A program made the position numbers and the translations under genes. From the NCBI GenBank assembly GCA_030147525.1, contig JASBVF010000032.1, forward strand, positions 124,001 to 188,000: a stretch of DNA of 64,000 nucleotides, written 5' to 3'. Positions 37,825 through 47,100 of this stretch are shown here, one piece after another; positions within the stretch are counted from its first letter, which is position 1; each line of letters opens with the position of its first letter. The stretch is from Bacteroidota bacterium. GTDB taxonomy: Bacteria; Bacteroidota; Bacteroidia; Chitinophagales; Saprospiraceae. The notes beneath the pieces are model-generated. The model was given only the letters and a program-made list of their open reading frames with translations. It was not told the origin of the DNA and did no database searches.

Positions 37825-38841
37825 TCAGTTGAACAGGTTGTCGTAAGAGGAAGCACCGCCGCCTCTACCCTGCTTCTCAGGCCTTGCAGTCGGTCGGTTG
37901 AGGTCGAGGGTGTCGCTGGTCGTCGTTTTCGGGCCGAGCAGCATGAGGGTGCTTTTTTCCTCCCATTCTTCGAGCATGCGCAGGCCTTCCTCCTGGAAAA
38001 CGCCCTGCTGCAGGTCGATGGAGTCCATGAAGCTGGCGGACATTTCCATGAAACGCTCCATTTCACCCACCTTGTTGGCCACGTCGTCGGCGATGTTTTC
38101 CAGGGCCATGTCGAACATGGCACGCTTGTCCGGGTCGCCGGAAATGACGCTCATGGCGGATTTCATAGCCGAGTGGGAAGCCCGGATGGCTTTGCGTTCC
38201 TGCTCTTTCAGCTTGACCTGGTCCTTGGTGTCTTCGAGCAGGATCTCCGAGTTTTTGTACATTTTATCGAGGATGCGGTAGAGGATTTCCATCTTGCCGT
38301 GAAGTTGGGCGTACTTCTCGTTGGTCTCCTGCAGGCGGGCAGCCTTGCGGGTAGCGAGCACAATCTGACTTTCGTTTTCCTGTTGCTTCGCAACGCTGGC
38401 GAGCTTCAGGTTGCGGTCGATTTCCTTGCTGTTTTCCTCTATGAGCGTACTCATTTTTCGCATCTGGCCTTTCAGGTTGCCGATCTGCTTGCTCATTTTA
38501 CCGAGGTTATCCTCCAGGTCTTCCACGTAGCTTTTCAAAATGCCGATGGGATCGATCTGCACAAAGACGCCGGTTACCCAGCGCATGACGCTTTTGTACA
38601 TGTACCAGATGAGGTTACGCATTTTCGGATCCAGAATGACATAAATGAGCGCAGCCAAAGCCATCAACATCAATACGAGATAAAGCGTATTGGCAGCCAG
38701 GGTAATCAGCGTTGGCAGAAAAGTGTACAGCAGAAACCCGCCACCCACCAGCACTGCCGTCAGGAAAATAGCCCCGGTAATACCTTCCGGGCGCTTCCAG
38801 AATGATTTTTTCTCGTAAGTCGGAGGTGCGATATCAGACAT
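37825..38841 (-). CDS. Membrane protein with long coiled coil, PspA/Vipp1-like
   Basis: The protein has 338 residues. Two hydrophobic segments (about 21-45 and 47-70) are followed by a mostly helical, highly charged region (98-305). The stretch beginning DPIGILKSYVEDLEDNLGKM, then KQQENESQIVLATRKAARLQ, resembles helix 1 and the following hairpin of PspA/Vipp1 (ESCRT-III superfamily), and FDMALENIADDVANKVGEME resembles the later PspA helix. The C-terminus is a Gly/Arg-rich tail (EKQGRGGGASSYDNLFN). I do not recognise a named family, and true PspA proteins lack these two membrane helices. A role in envelope stress or membrane maintenance is inference. It is monocistronic, with a strong terminator behind it. 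Confidence 0.6.
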   Translation of the reverse strand: MSDIAPPTYEKKSFWKRPEGITGAIFLTAVLVGGGFLLYTFLPTLITLAANTLYLVLMLMALAALIYVILDPKMRNLIWYMYKSVMRWVTGVFVQIDPIGILKSYVEDLEDNLGKMSKQIGNLKGQMRKMSTLIEENSKEIDRNLKLASVAKQQENESQIVLATRKAARLQETNEKYAQLHGKMEILYRILDKMYKNSEILLEDTKDQVKLKEQERKAIRASHSAMKSAMSVISGDPDKRAMFDMALENIADDVANKVGEMERFMEMSASFMDSIDLQQGVFQEEGLRMLEEWEEKSTLMLLGPKTTTSDTLDLNRPTARPEKQGRGGGASSYDNLFN

Positions 38842-38968
38842 AGAAAAATGATTGGTTGTTAAATTTTATGATTTGCAGAAACGATTTTTACATCGATCAA
38901 AACCCGAATTTAGGTAAAATTGATGTGAAGAAACCACCTGCCCTTCAAAATTTCAGACAAAATGAAGG

Positions 38969-39853
38969 TTAATCTCCATAAATGGCTTTCTGACTGGCTT
39001 TCAGCGTATTTTGTAAAAGCGACAAAACCGTCATCGGCCCCACCCCACCGGGAACCGGGGTGATGAAGCTGCATTTCTCCGCAACGCCGTCGTAATCCAC
39101 GTCGCCGACAAGGCGGTAACCCCGCTTGGTTTCGGGCGCTTCCACCCGGTTAATGCCGACATCGATCACCACTGCGCCGGGTTTAACCATGTCAGCCGTT
39201 ACGAAATTGGCCCGGCCAATGGCAGCCACGATAATGTCCGCTTGCCGAACGATACCGGGTAGGTCATGCGTGCGGCTGTGGGTCACCGTTACGGTGCAGT
39301 CGCCGACTTTTCCTTTGCGGGATAGCAAAATGGCCATCGGCGTACCGACGATATTGCTGCGCCCGATGACGACGGCGTGTTTGCCGGCTGTCGGGATGTT
39401 GTAGCGCTCCAGCATAGTGACGATACCGAAAGGCGTGGCTGGCAGATAGCAGGGCATACCCAGCGCCATGCGTCCGAAATTGACAGGATGGAAGCCATCC
39501 ACATCTTTTTTCGGGTCGATGGCGAGAGTGACCTTTTCTTCGTTGATATGGTTGGGAAGTGGCAGCTGAACAATGAAGCCGTCGATGTCCGGGTCGTTGT
39601 TCAGGTTGTGAACGACCTGAAGGAGTTCGGCCTCGGTGATGTCGGCGCTTTTTTCAACGAGCGTTGATTTGAAGCCGACCTGCTCGCAGGAACGTACTTT
39701 GTTTCGAACGTAGACCTTGCTTGCAGGATTTTCACCTACCAAAACAGCGGCCAGGTGCGGTATTTTACCGCCATTTTGAACAATGGTTTTCACCTCTTCC
39801 GCCAGTTCGTTTTTGATTTGTTCTGAAAGTTGTTTTCCGTCGATAATTGTCAT
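38969..39853 (-). CDS. folD: Bifunctional methylenetetrahydrofolate dehydrogenase/cyclohydrolase
   Basis: FolD (294 residues) oxidises methylene-THF and hydrolyses methenyl-THF in one-carbon metabolism. The start MTIIDGKQLSEQIKNELAEE is the conserved beginning; the 25 codons upstream in the same frame are not family-like. Key motifs are present: SKVYVRNKVRSCEQVG with the catalytic Tyr and Lys, GFIVQLPLPNHI, PATPFGIVTMLE, the NADP-binding VIGRSNIVGTPMAILL and the FITPVPGGVGPMTVL signature. Length is normal. Neighbours are unrelated. Confidence 0.97.
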   Translation of the reverse strand: MTIIDGKQLSEQIKNELAEEVKTIVQNGGKIPHLAAVLVGENPASKVYVRNKVRSCEQVGFKSTLVEKSADITEAELLQVVHNLNNDPDIDGFIVQLPLPNHINEEKVTLAIDPKKDVDGFHPVNFGRMALGMPCYLPATPFGIVTMLERYNIPTAGKHAVVIGRSNIVGTPMAILLSRKGKVGDCTVTVTHSRTHDLPGIVRQADIIVAAIGRANFVTADMVKPGAVVIDVGINRVEAPETKRGYRLVGDVDYDGVAEKCSFITPVPGGVGPMTVLSLLQNTLKASQKAIYGD

Positions 39854-40022
39854 GAATATGCAGTTTGAGGGTTGGGCAGCTGGCGTGTTGATTTCTTCAA
39901 AGCCTTGAAAATCAAGCAGTCCAACCATCCGGTTTTTTCAAAACGCTAAATTATAAAAAGGAGCCTAGATGCAGGGAGAAAAGGTCTCTGCAAAAGCGAC
40001 AGGTGATAAAATTCATTGAAAA

Positions 40023-41018
40023 TCAAACCGCAGCTTTAACCAGGGAGGCACTGGCGGCTCTGACAATCTGCAGGCTTTGCGCAAGCACATAAAAAAGGTA
40101 GCCCTCGTTTTTACTGGCAATGCCCAACTGGTTATTGACCAGGCTGAGGAATTTTGAAAAATACTTCCAGCGCATCAGCTGATGGTCCTGATCGCCGGAG
40201 GAAAGCTGTCCGGATTCGAGGGCTAAACTCAACTCGACGTTGGTGTTTGAGCTGACGTGAAACCACCGGATCAATTCCGGGTCCTCAATTTTTCGGTATT
40301 GCTTGAACAACTCCCAGAGTGCTGCATGGTACGGGATGATATCTTTTTTCTGGAGCTCGAAAATTTTATGAAAAGAACGAACGGTAGCTTCCCGGCTGCC
40401 GGAATCACTGCTACCTTCTCGGCTTTTTTCGTGCCGCTGCATCCACTTTTCCGTCATCCACTGAAAAAACCGGGCTGCCTCTTCCAGGGTAAGTCCCGAG
40501 GCGTAAACAAAACTGAGATGCAGCCTTATCGCCGAGCTGACCATTTCATTGTAGTTCCAACGTTGTTCATGATCTTTTAAAATATTGAGCACAATCTGGG
40601 AGGAAGCCTGAAACTGCTTTTCGCACAACAGCCATTCACTTTCGTTGCCCATACTTTTCAACTGGGGATCATTATCGATGAACTGGACAGAGTTGTTCGG
40701 GTGCCATTTATATTCATCCGGAAGGCCTGCAGGATACTGCGGATGAACGAGTAAGGAGGGACGGGATTCAAAATACTGGATAAAATGCTCTTTCAGGTTG
40801 GGTTTGAGCATGTTTTCAAGGACGAAAGAACTTCCTTTAAACCACAGACGGATGTTGGGGCCACGTTCCCAGCTGCGACGGAAAAAGAACCGTTCTGCTA
40901 CGCCGGTCTGCATCACAACATCAATGTAAGGTTTTACTGCGTTTGTAAGAAAATCCTCCCACGGTTCATTGTAATGCAAACAAACTGTCAACCACTTTGT
41001 AGGTGCTTTGACTGACAT
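40023..41018 (-). CDS. Stand-alone LanB C-terminal (thiopeptide-type bacteriocin biosynthesis) domain protein
   Basis: The protein has 331 residues from MSVKAPTKWLTVCLHYNEPW; the frame extends 65 codons upstream but that part is not protein-like. The N-terminal half matches the SpaB_C/thiopeptide-type domain: WEDFLTNAVKPYIDVVMQTG, then RFFFRRSWERGPNIRLWFKG, in which the RY.....HLRLR-type motif is recognisable. The helical C-terminal part includes SSAIRLHLSFVYASGLTLEE. In lantibiotic and thiopeptide dehydratases this domain performs glutamate elimination or related tRNA-dependent chemistry. Here no dehydratase N-domain, cyclase, transporter or precursor peptide lies nearby, so the role is open. 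Confidence 0.75.
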   Translation of the reverse strand: MSVKAPTKWLTVCLHYNEPWEDFLTNAVKPYIDVVMQTGVAERFFFRRSWERGPNIRLWFKGSSFVLENMLKPNLKEHFIQYFESRPSLLVHPQYPAGLPDEYKWHPNNSVQFIDNDPQLKSMGNESEWLLCEKQFQASSQIVLNILKDHEQRWNYNEMVSSAIRLHLSFVYASGLTLEEAARFFQWMTEKWMQRHEKSREGSSDSGSREATVRSFHKIFELQKKDIIPYHAALWELFKQYRKIEDPELIRWFHVSSNTNVELSLALESGQLSSGDQDHQLMRWKYFSKFLSLVNNQLGIASKNEGYLFYVLAQSLQIVRAASASLVKAAV

Positions 41019-41261
41019 TGGATTATAAATTCTTTTCTTTTGTTTGAGACCTGACCTAAGCAGGCAAATACTTCGCCAAAATAAGTTAACACACCGGCTA
41101 ACCCTGATAATGCAAAGCGCTTTCCCTGCATACGGCAGAAAAAGCGCTTTGATACAATTCGTGAAAAAAATTTTGTCTCGTATCGATTTTTTGCAACGCA
41201 ACATACAATTCACGGACGGCCGGATGCAGTTGCTCCTGTTCTGATTTTCAGGAAAAAAAAA

Positions 41262-42755
41262 TTATTTCTGAATGACCAATTTTTGCCGTTGCCCAGCATC
41301 TGCGCCGTTAAATTCCAGCATGTAAATGCCATTCTGAAGGTCCCCAACAAAAATTTCAGCATTGCCGGCGCCGACGCTCGTTTGCAGGACCGGCTTGCCG
41401 TTCAGGTCGAAAATACGCAGCAGGCCATCGTCCGGCAGGTTTTTCAAATTGACCACCGCTGCAGCAGGGTTTGGGAATACGTCAAGCATTGCAGCATTCC
41501 GTTCAGTAGTTGCGACGACGGGAAGTGTTTCAATTACCTGGTAGTTTTCAAAAAAGTTGATCATGTTCAACACGGCAATGAATGCACAGCTTCCATGGTC
41601 AGCAGTTGAGCTGACGTTCACTGCCAGCACGTCGGCGGCGCCGTTCGCCTGCATAGCCGATTCGGCCACGATGCTGTTTTCAAAAGGCACTTGCTCGTCA
41701 GCCATGCAATAGAAAAGCCGGGTCGGAGCAGTTGGAGCCCAGTCGTAGGTATTATTTTCGATCATCCGGAGGTTGGCTGGATGGTTGGGGTCGTTCGTCA
41801 CCTCCTGCACGTACTCTTCCCTCAGCAAATTGAGCGGCACGACCACCCCGTCGTTGGCAATCAGCAGATTGGTCAACTCGTCGTTCACTTCTCCGAGCGA
41901 TATTTCTTCATTATAAAATTGCTGGACCAAATCCTGGTATTCCGGCTTGAAAGCCTCATCGATGCTCATGTAAATATTGCCGTACACATACTGGTAAGAA
42001 ACGAACGTATTGATGAGGTAGCCCGGCCGGGAGTATTCAGCCCCCGAAAGAATCAGGTCACGCATGACCTCGCCGATGCTGTAAGGTCCGGACATCGGCG
42101 CCGAGGCCGTCACTGTGAATTCATCTGCCAGATCGACTTCCATCATACGATGCAATGCCATAGCTGCATGCCCTCCCTGCGAATAGCCGGTGATAAAAAC
42201 CTGCTCGTGAAATTCGATATTTTTTTGTGCTGCAAGTTCCTTTGCCGCCCGCAGTAAATCAACCGCCACCCATGCCTGCGAAGCTGCATGTACGTATGGA
42301 TGCACGCCTTCTGAAACGCCGAGCCCCAGGTAGTCGGGTGCAAATGCGACGTATCCTTTCCCGCAAAGCGCCACAGGTATGATGGCATCGAAGCTGAGGT
42401 TGGAAGGCACTTCGTCGTCATTGCTGGATGTGCCATGCTGATAACAGGCCATCGGGTACCGTTTTGTCAGATCGTCGGGCAGGCAAACCAGGCCGGAGGC
42501 AATGGTCGGGTTGCCGTCGATATCCATAGTTTGGTAAGTCACCCTGTAACGATCGGCACCGTTGTGAAACACCTGAAAAAACTGTTGTTCCAGGCTGATT
42601 TTAGAGACTTTCCCCAGAAACTCAAAGCTGATCAGGGTTTGCGCAAAAAGGGTTTGCGACAGCAGAAAAGCAAGCGATAAAAATGTAAAAATTTTTTTCA
42701 CACGTTTTGATTTTGATGCTTTGACCCTCTTCGGAGCAGAATGAGTTGACATCAT
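41262..42755 (-). CDS. Secreted alpha/beta hydrolase (lipase-like) with T9SS tail
   Basis: The protein has 497 residues from the ATG at 42755; ATG 42752 is also possible, and the frame continues to a TTG at 42785. A signal peptide ends near LSQTLFAQ, preceded by an unusually long Lys/Ser-rich stretch (RVKASKSKRVKK). The alpha/beta hydrolase body (about 45-400) carries the oxyanion region YQHGTSSNDD, APDYLGLG and the nucleophile elbow GYSQGGHAA. A His in DHGSCAFIAVLNM may be the catalytic base. The architecture resembles secretory lipases and cutinase-like esterases. The tail (LDVFPNPAAAVVNLKNL to QKLVIQK) is a T9SS sorting domain. The substrate is unknown. Confidence 0.85.
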   Translation of the reverse strand: MMSTHSAPKRVKASKSKRVKKIFTFLSLAFLLSQTLFAQTLISFEFLGKVSKISLEQQFFQVFHNGADRYRVTYQTMDIDGNPTIASGLVCLPDDLTKRYPMACYQHGTSSNDDEVPSNLSFDAIIPVALCGKGYVAFAPDYLGLGVSEGVHPYVHAASQAWVAVDLLRAAKELAAQKNIEFHEQVFITGYSQGGHAAMALHRMMEVDLADEFTVTASAPMSGPYSIGEVMRDLILSGAEYSRPGYLINTFVSYQYVYGNIYMSIDEAFKPEYQDLVQQFYNEEISLGEVNDELTNLLIANDGVVVPLNLLREEYVQEVTNDPNHPANLRMIENNTYDWAPTAPTRLFYCMADEQVPFENSIVAESAMQANGAADVLAVNVSSTADHGSCAFIAVLNMINFFENYQVIETLPVVATTERNAAMLDVFPNPAAAVVNLKNLPDDGLLRIFDLNGKPVLQTSVGAGNAEIFVGDLQNGIYMLEFNGADAGQRQKLVIQK

Positions 42756-42994
42756 TTGTTCCGGTCTATCCCGTCGCTGAAACAAATGGCAAAACTTACT
42801 CCTCCCCGAAAGGGTTATGCGGATTTTGATGAATAATTATACAGAAAGCCGGATTCCTGAGGCCCTTGCAATGATAAAAATAAATCGGGCTTGGAAATAA
42901 CGGCTGAAAGACAAATCTTCGCCGCCTGCCCTGTACTTCCTGTTTTTGGAAGCCACGGCACGCCAAATTTCAAGTCTGACTAAATATTATTTTC

Positions 42995-44053
42995 ATGCTC
43001 AACCCTTTAAAATTTGCCGCTTCAGCCTGCAGCCTTCTCCTGGTCTTACTCCTGAGCGCCGGGGCCTGCAAGTTTCCCTTAAAAACAGCGAAAGTCTCAA
43101 CGGACAAGCTCCTGATTGGTTTTTACAATGTTGAAAATCTCTTCGATACTGAGGACGACCCTGCGATCAACGACGATGAATTTACCCCCGGCAGCAAAAA
43201 GGAATGGACCCCGGAACGTTACCAAATCAAGCTCGACCACCTTGCAAGGGTCGTGGACGGAATGGGCTACCCTGTCCTGCTGGGACTTGCCGAAGTGGAA
43301 AATGCCGTCGTGCTGAAAGATTTTTGTGAAAAAACAAGCCTCGCCGCACACGGCTACAACTTCGTTCATTATGACTCACCGGACGAACGAGGCATCGATG
43401 TAGCGCTTTTGTTTCAAAAAAAATATTTCACCGTCCTGCATTCCGAGCCGCTCCGCATAGACTTCCCTGCGGAAGTGGCTAAAGGCGACCCAGACCCGGC
43501 CACCCGTGATATCTTGTTCGTGGAAGGTACTTTGCCTGACGGCGACACCCTGCGTGTATTGGTGGTGCATGCACCCTCCCGCAGCGGCGGGCAAAAAGAA
43601 ACCGAACCGGAGCGGATCTTCGTCGCTGAAAAACTGCGCAGCAAATCGGACGAAATTTTTGCCAAAAACCCCGACGCCAACATCGTGCTCATGGGCGATT
43701 TCAATGACGAAACCACCGACCCCAGCATCGCTGAAACGCTGGGAGCCCTGCCGGTCAACGGCCCTGCATCTCCCGGCCAACTTTACAATTGTTTTTCAAA
43801 ACTCGACGCTGATGGGCTCGGCACTTACAACTACCGTGGCAACTGGAATATGCTCGACCAAATAATTCTCTCCTCCAATCTCATCGATCGTAAAAAGGGT
43901 TTGCGCTTCCGGGAAGCGTCCATTTTCAGGCAGGATTACATGATGTATGAAGATAGAAAATATGGCGCTACTCCCAGCCGGACGTACGGTGGCAACCACT
44001 ACTTCGGCGGGTACAGCGATCACCTGCCGGTGATGGTGAGCCTGGGCAGGTAG
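42995..44053 (+). CDS. Secreted endonuclease/exonuclease/phosphatase-family protein
   Basis: The protein has 352 residues. The N-terminus is a signal sequence with a possible lipobox (LLSAGAC, Cys25). The EEP fold follows, with the family's catalytic blocks: FYNVENLFDTEDD, LLGLAEVENAVVLKDF (metal-binding Glu), DERGIDVALLF, VLVVHAPSRSGG, NIVLMGDFNDETTDPS and the C-terminal GGYSDHLPVMV (catalytic Asp-His). It could be a DNase, phosphodiesterase or lipid phosphatase acting outside the cytoplasm; sequence alone does not decide. It converges with tamB across a word-repeat hairpin. Confidence 0.88.
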   Translation: MLNPLKFAASACSLLLVLLLSAGACKFPLKTAKVSTDKLLIGFYNVENLFDTEDDPAINDDEFTPGSKKEWTPERYQIKLDHLARVVDGMGYPVLLGLAEVENAVVLKDFCEKTSLAAHGYNFVHYDSPDERGIDVALLFQKKYFTVLHSEPLRIDFPAEVAKGDPDPATRDILFVEGTLPDGDTLRVLVVHAPSRSGGQKETEPERIFVAEKLRSKSDEIFAKNPDANIVLMGDFNDETTDPSIAETLGALPVNGPASPGQLYNCFSKLDADGLGTYNYRGNWNMLDQIILSSNLIDRKKGLRFREASIFRQDYMMYEDRKYGATPSRTYGGNHYFGGYSDHLPVMVSLGR

Positions 44054-44059
44054 TTGAAT

Positions 44060-44103
44060 TGAGATGGTTGGATGGTTGAGATGGTTGAGGTCTCAACCAT
44101 CTC
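44060..44103. repeat. Word-repeat hairpin (GAGATGGTT type) between convergent genes
   Basis: Tandem ATGGTTGAG/ATGGTTGG words lead into a 12-base arm (44078-44089) that is perfectly complementary to 44092-44103 with a two-base loop. It sits between two convergent genes, 24 bases after the EEP-family stop, and may act as a terminator or attenuation structure for either side, though no T-run follows. Confidence 0.75.
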
Positions 44104-44142
44104 TGTTACGGGTTATCCGTAAAATGATCACTTGCCAGTGGC

Positions 44143-47100
44143 TTACTTCTTTTTCTTTTTCCTGAAATTGACCAGTTCGTGAATCGAGTCAAATTCTTTC
44201 CTGAAACTCAGTCCGGCGCCGGTCCTGATGCGCCGGCCGCCGGCGAAGTCCGGCTCGGTGCTGTTGTAAACCTTGATTTTCAGACGGCGGTCTTTGGAGA
44301 TGACGTACTCGATTTGCACCTCATGGGTGAGGAAGGCACTGTTGGTGGTATAAATCTGACTGCTGCCGCTCAGGTCGAAGTCGAGGCCGCCTTTGATGGA
44401 AATCCGGTCGTTCACGATCACCTTCAGGCGTCCCTGCAACTCGTTCGTGATGTACCCGGCAGTCGGGTCAGTAGGATCAGCGGTAGTTCCTGCTGAAAAG
44501 CGGTTGTAGGAAATGTCGAGATCGATACCCTGGATCAGGTTACTTCCGGTGAAAAACTCCGACACAAACTCCGTCAGGTAAATGGAAAGCTGATTGGACA
44601 GCATCTCGCTAAGCGTATTGATCCCCACATCCCCGGCCTGAATGGTATAACCCGAAGGAAGGAACTGCCCAAGGATGAGCAGGCCGAACACCTGGCGGTT
44701 CAACTCGTTGGGGTCCTGGCGGATGGTGCGCATTTTACTTTCAGCATAATTGCGCAGCTCGCTGTCAAGGTTTGGAAACCCGATGTCGAAGGCAATATCA
44801 GGCTGGAGCAACTGGCCGGTCAGTTGCATTTTCAGATCTACGTTGGTGCCGCTGCGGGCGAGGTCCTGCGCACCTTGCGAAGCTGCCGCCATGTATTCCT
44901 GGATAAAACTGTACACGGACGTGCTCAGCCCCTCGTACACCGCTTTTATGTTGATGGTAGCGTCATAGGGGTCGCCGTTCCAGGTAATGGTACCGCCCGG
45001 CTCGACAATGAAGGGCTTGTTTAACCCCAGATTCATGAGGGTAAAAAGGTAATTCCCGGTCACCACGTTAAACTGCCCGTACATATCAAAACGTCCCTCA
45101 CGGGTCATGATCACCTTGAGCTGGCTGTTGCCCGTGCCTTGCAGCACATCCCCCCAGGCCTTGTCGAAGATGACTTCCATTTTGGCGGCAGGCGTGATTT
45201 CAAGATCGTACTCCATGTTGAGTCCACGCAGGTCGAGTGGATTTTTCGGGTCTCCATTGGCTGTTTTGTCGGCAGTGGGTTCCGGGAAAGTGATGAATCG
45301 CACCTGCCTGTTGGTTGTGGTGCCGGTCATGGGAAGGAACATGTGCGTGCCGGCCATCGTCCTGCCATTGACGTAGAGGCTGGGTTGCTGGAAGTTGCCG
45401 GTGAAACGCACGTAGCCGGAGCCAATAGCCGTACCGTAAAATACGGGGTTGTCCTTTTCCCTGGTTTCCAGCCCGAGGAAAGCCTTTCCCGGTTCGGTTG
45501 AAATGCGCAGATCCAGCCCGAAATCCTTCAGGTGATCATGGGTGATGCCGCCTTCGATGTAGGCCCGGTTGCCAAACCGGTCGTAAACATAGCTGCCGGT
45601 TCCGTCAAAAATATTGCTGGTCACCCTCACTTTGCCGTCAGGCACCCGGTAGTTGACCTGGAGCGGTTTTATCTTAAAAGAGGCATTGTTCACGAACGCT
45701 TCCCCGTCCAGTTCAGGCATATCGGGCTTGCCGTAAAAACGGATATTTGTGGCACTGACGGAGCCTTTCACATTCTCGATATCGGCTACGAAATACTGCA
45801 CAATCCGAACCGGATAATTGGAAATACTGACGTCAAAGTCGAAGTAAAGCGGATCATCTTTTACCCACTTTCTTGACGATTCCCGTTCCAGCCCCGGCGG
45901 GTTAAAATAGCCGTCTACGGTCAGTTCCATCGAGTCATTTTCGATCGCAAGGAAGCCGGTCACCGTTTCCTTGATGCTCGGAGCGCTGGCATCGAGGCGA
46001 AGTACGCCGTAGTTGTCGCCGTTGATAGTGAGGTCATTGATTCGCAATAGCGCAGACAAACCCTGGAAATTGAATACGTCTTTCACCCTGGCGTAAACAT
46101 CAGCGATGCCACTGATGCGGTGTTTTTCATTGTTTTTGATGAAATCCAGCGAATCGACCGGGTAGTTTTTCAGCTGTACTTCAAGCCCTTCGTCACGAAC
46201 GCTCTTCAGAATGATGCGCTGATCTTTGTTGGATAAAACGAAATTCTGCGTCTCCACTTTGCCGTCGCCGATCCGAAGGTGATTGGAGGTATTGATCTCC
46301 CAGGTCTGATTCAGGATGACGAGATCCGATGGTTTGAAACTGATGCCCCAGGAGCTGTCCGGCTCGATGGTCAGCATGCCGTTGATGTTGACGTTGTCGA
46401 GTATCTTATAAAAGTTGGATGAAATGACGAGGAATTCCAGCGTATCCTCATAAATCGTCCCGATGAGCGAAACAGGCGACAGCTTCTGCGTTTCACTGAA
46501 TTTCGTCTCAACGACCCCGACCTGCAGACTGCCCTGCGAGCCTTTCAGTTTTGACCTGAAGTACACATCATTGAACTCAATATTCTGGTACTTCCAGAAG
46601 GGCACTTCCACCTCGAGGTATAACTGATTGGCGTAGCCGTCGTAGTTGCCCGTGATTTTGGATTCATCGAAGCCGTCCAGTTTTTCTTCAAAAAACCGGA
46701 AAAGGTTTTGCAGCTGAAAAAACTCCACCGAAAACTCAAAGCGGGCCGTATCCGGCAGCAGTTCTTTGCTTTTCAGGCCGATCCGGTTGGAAAATGCGGG
46801 GTAATTCGCCGTAACGAACTGCGTAATGCGAGCCGGGATTTTTTCAATATCAAAATCACCCTGAATATCGATGTTGCCCAGGGTTGATTGCACCGAGAAG
46901 TTCTTTTTACTCTCGGTGGGAAGCAGCGTCGAGGTAACTACGGCCGAGTCGACCCGAAGCGTATCCGCTCCGTTTTTAACCACCTCAAAATCAAACACTT
47001 TTGCCTCGCCGATGATATCCGAAAGGCGCTTGCCTTTCAGGTGCATGTCGACCTGGCCGAAAAACTGCAAGTCTTTGGAAGAAATATTCAGCGGCTTGAG

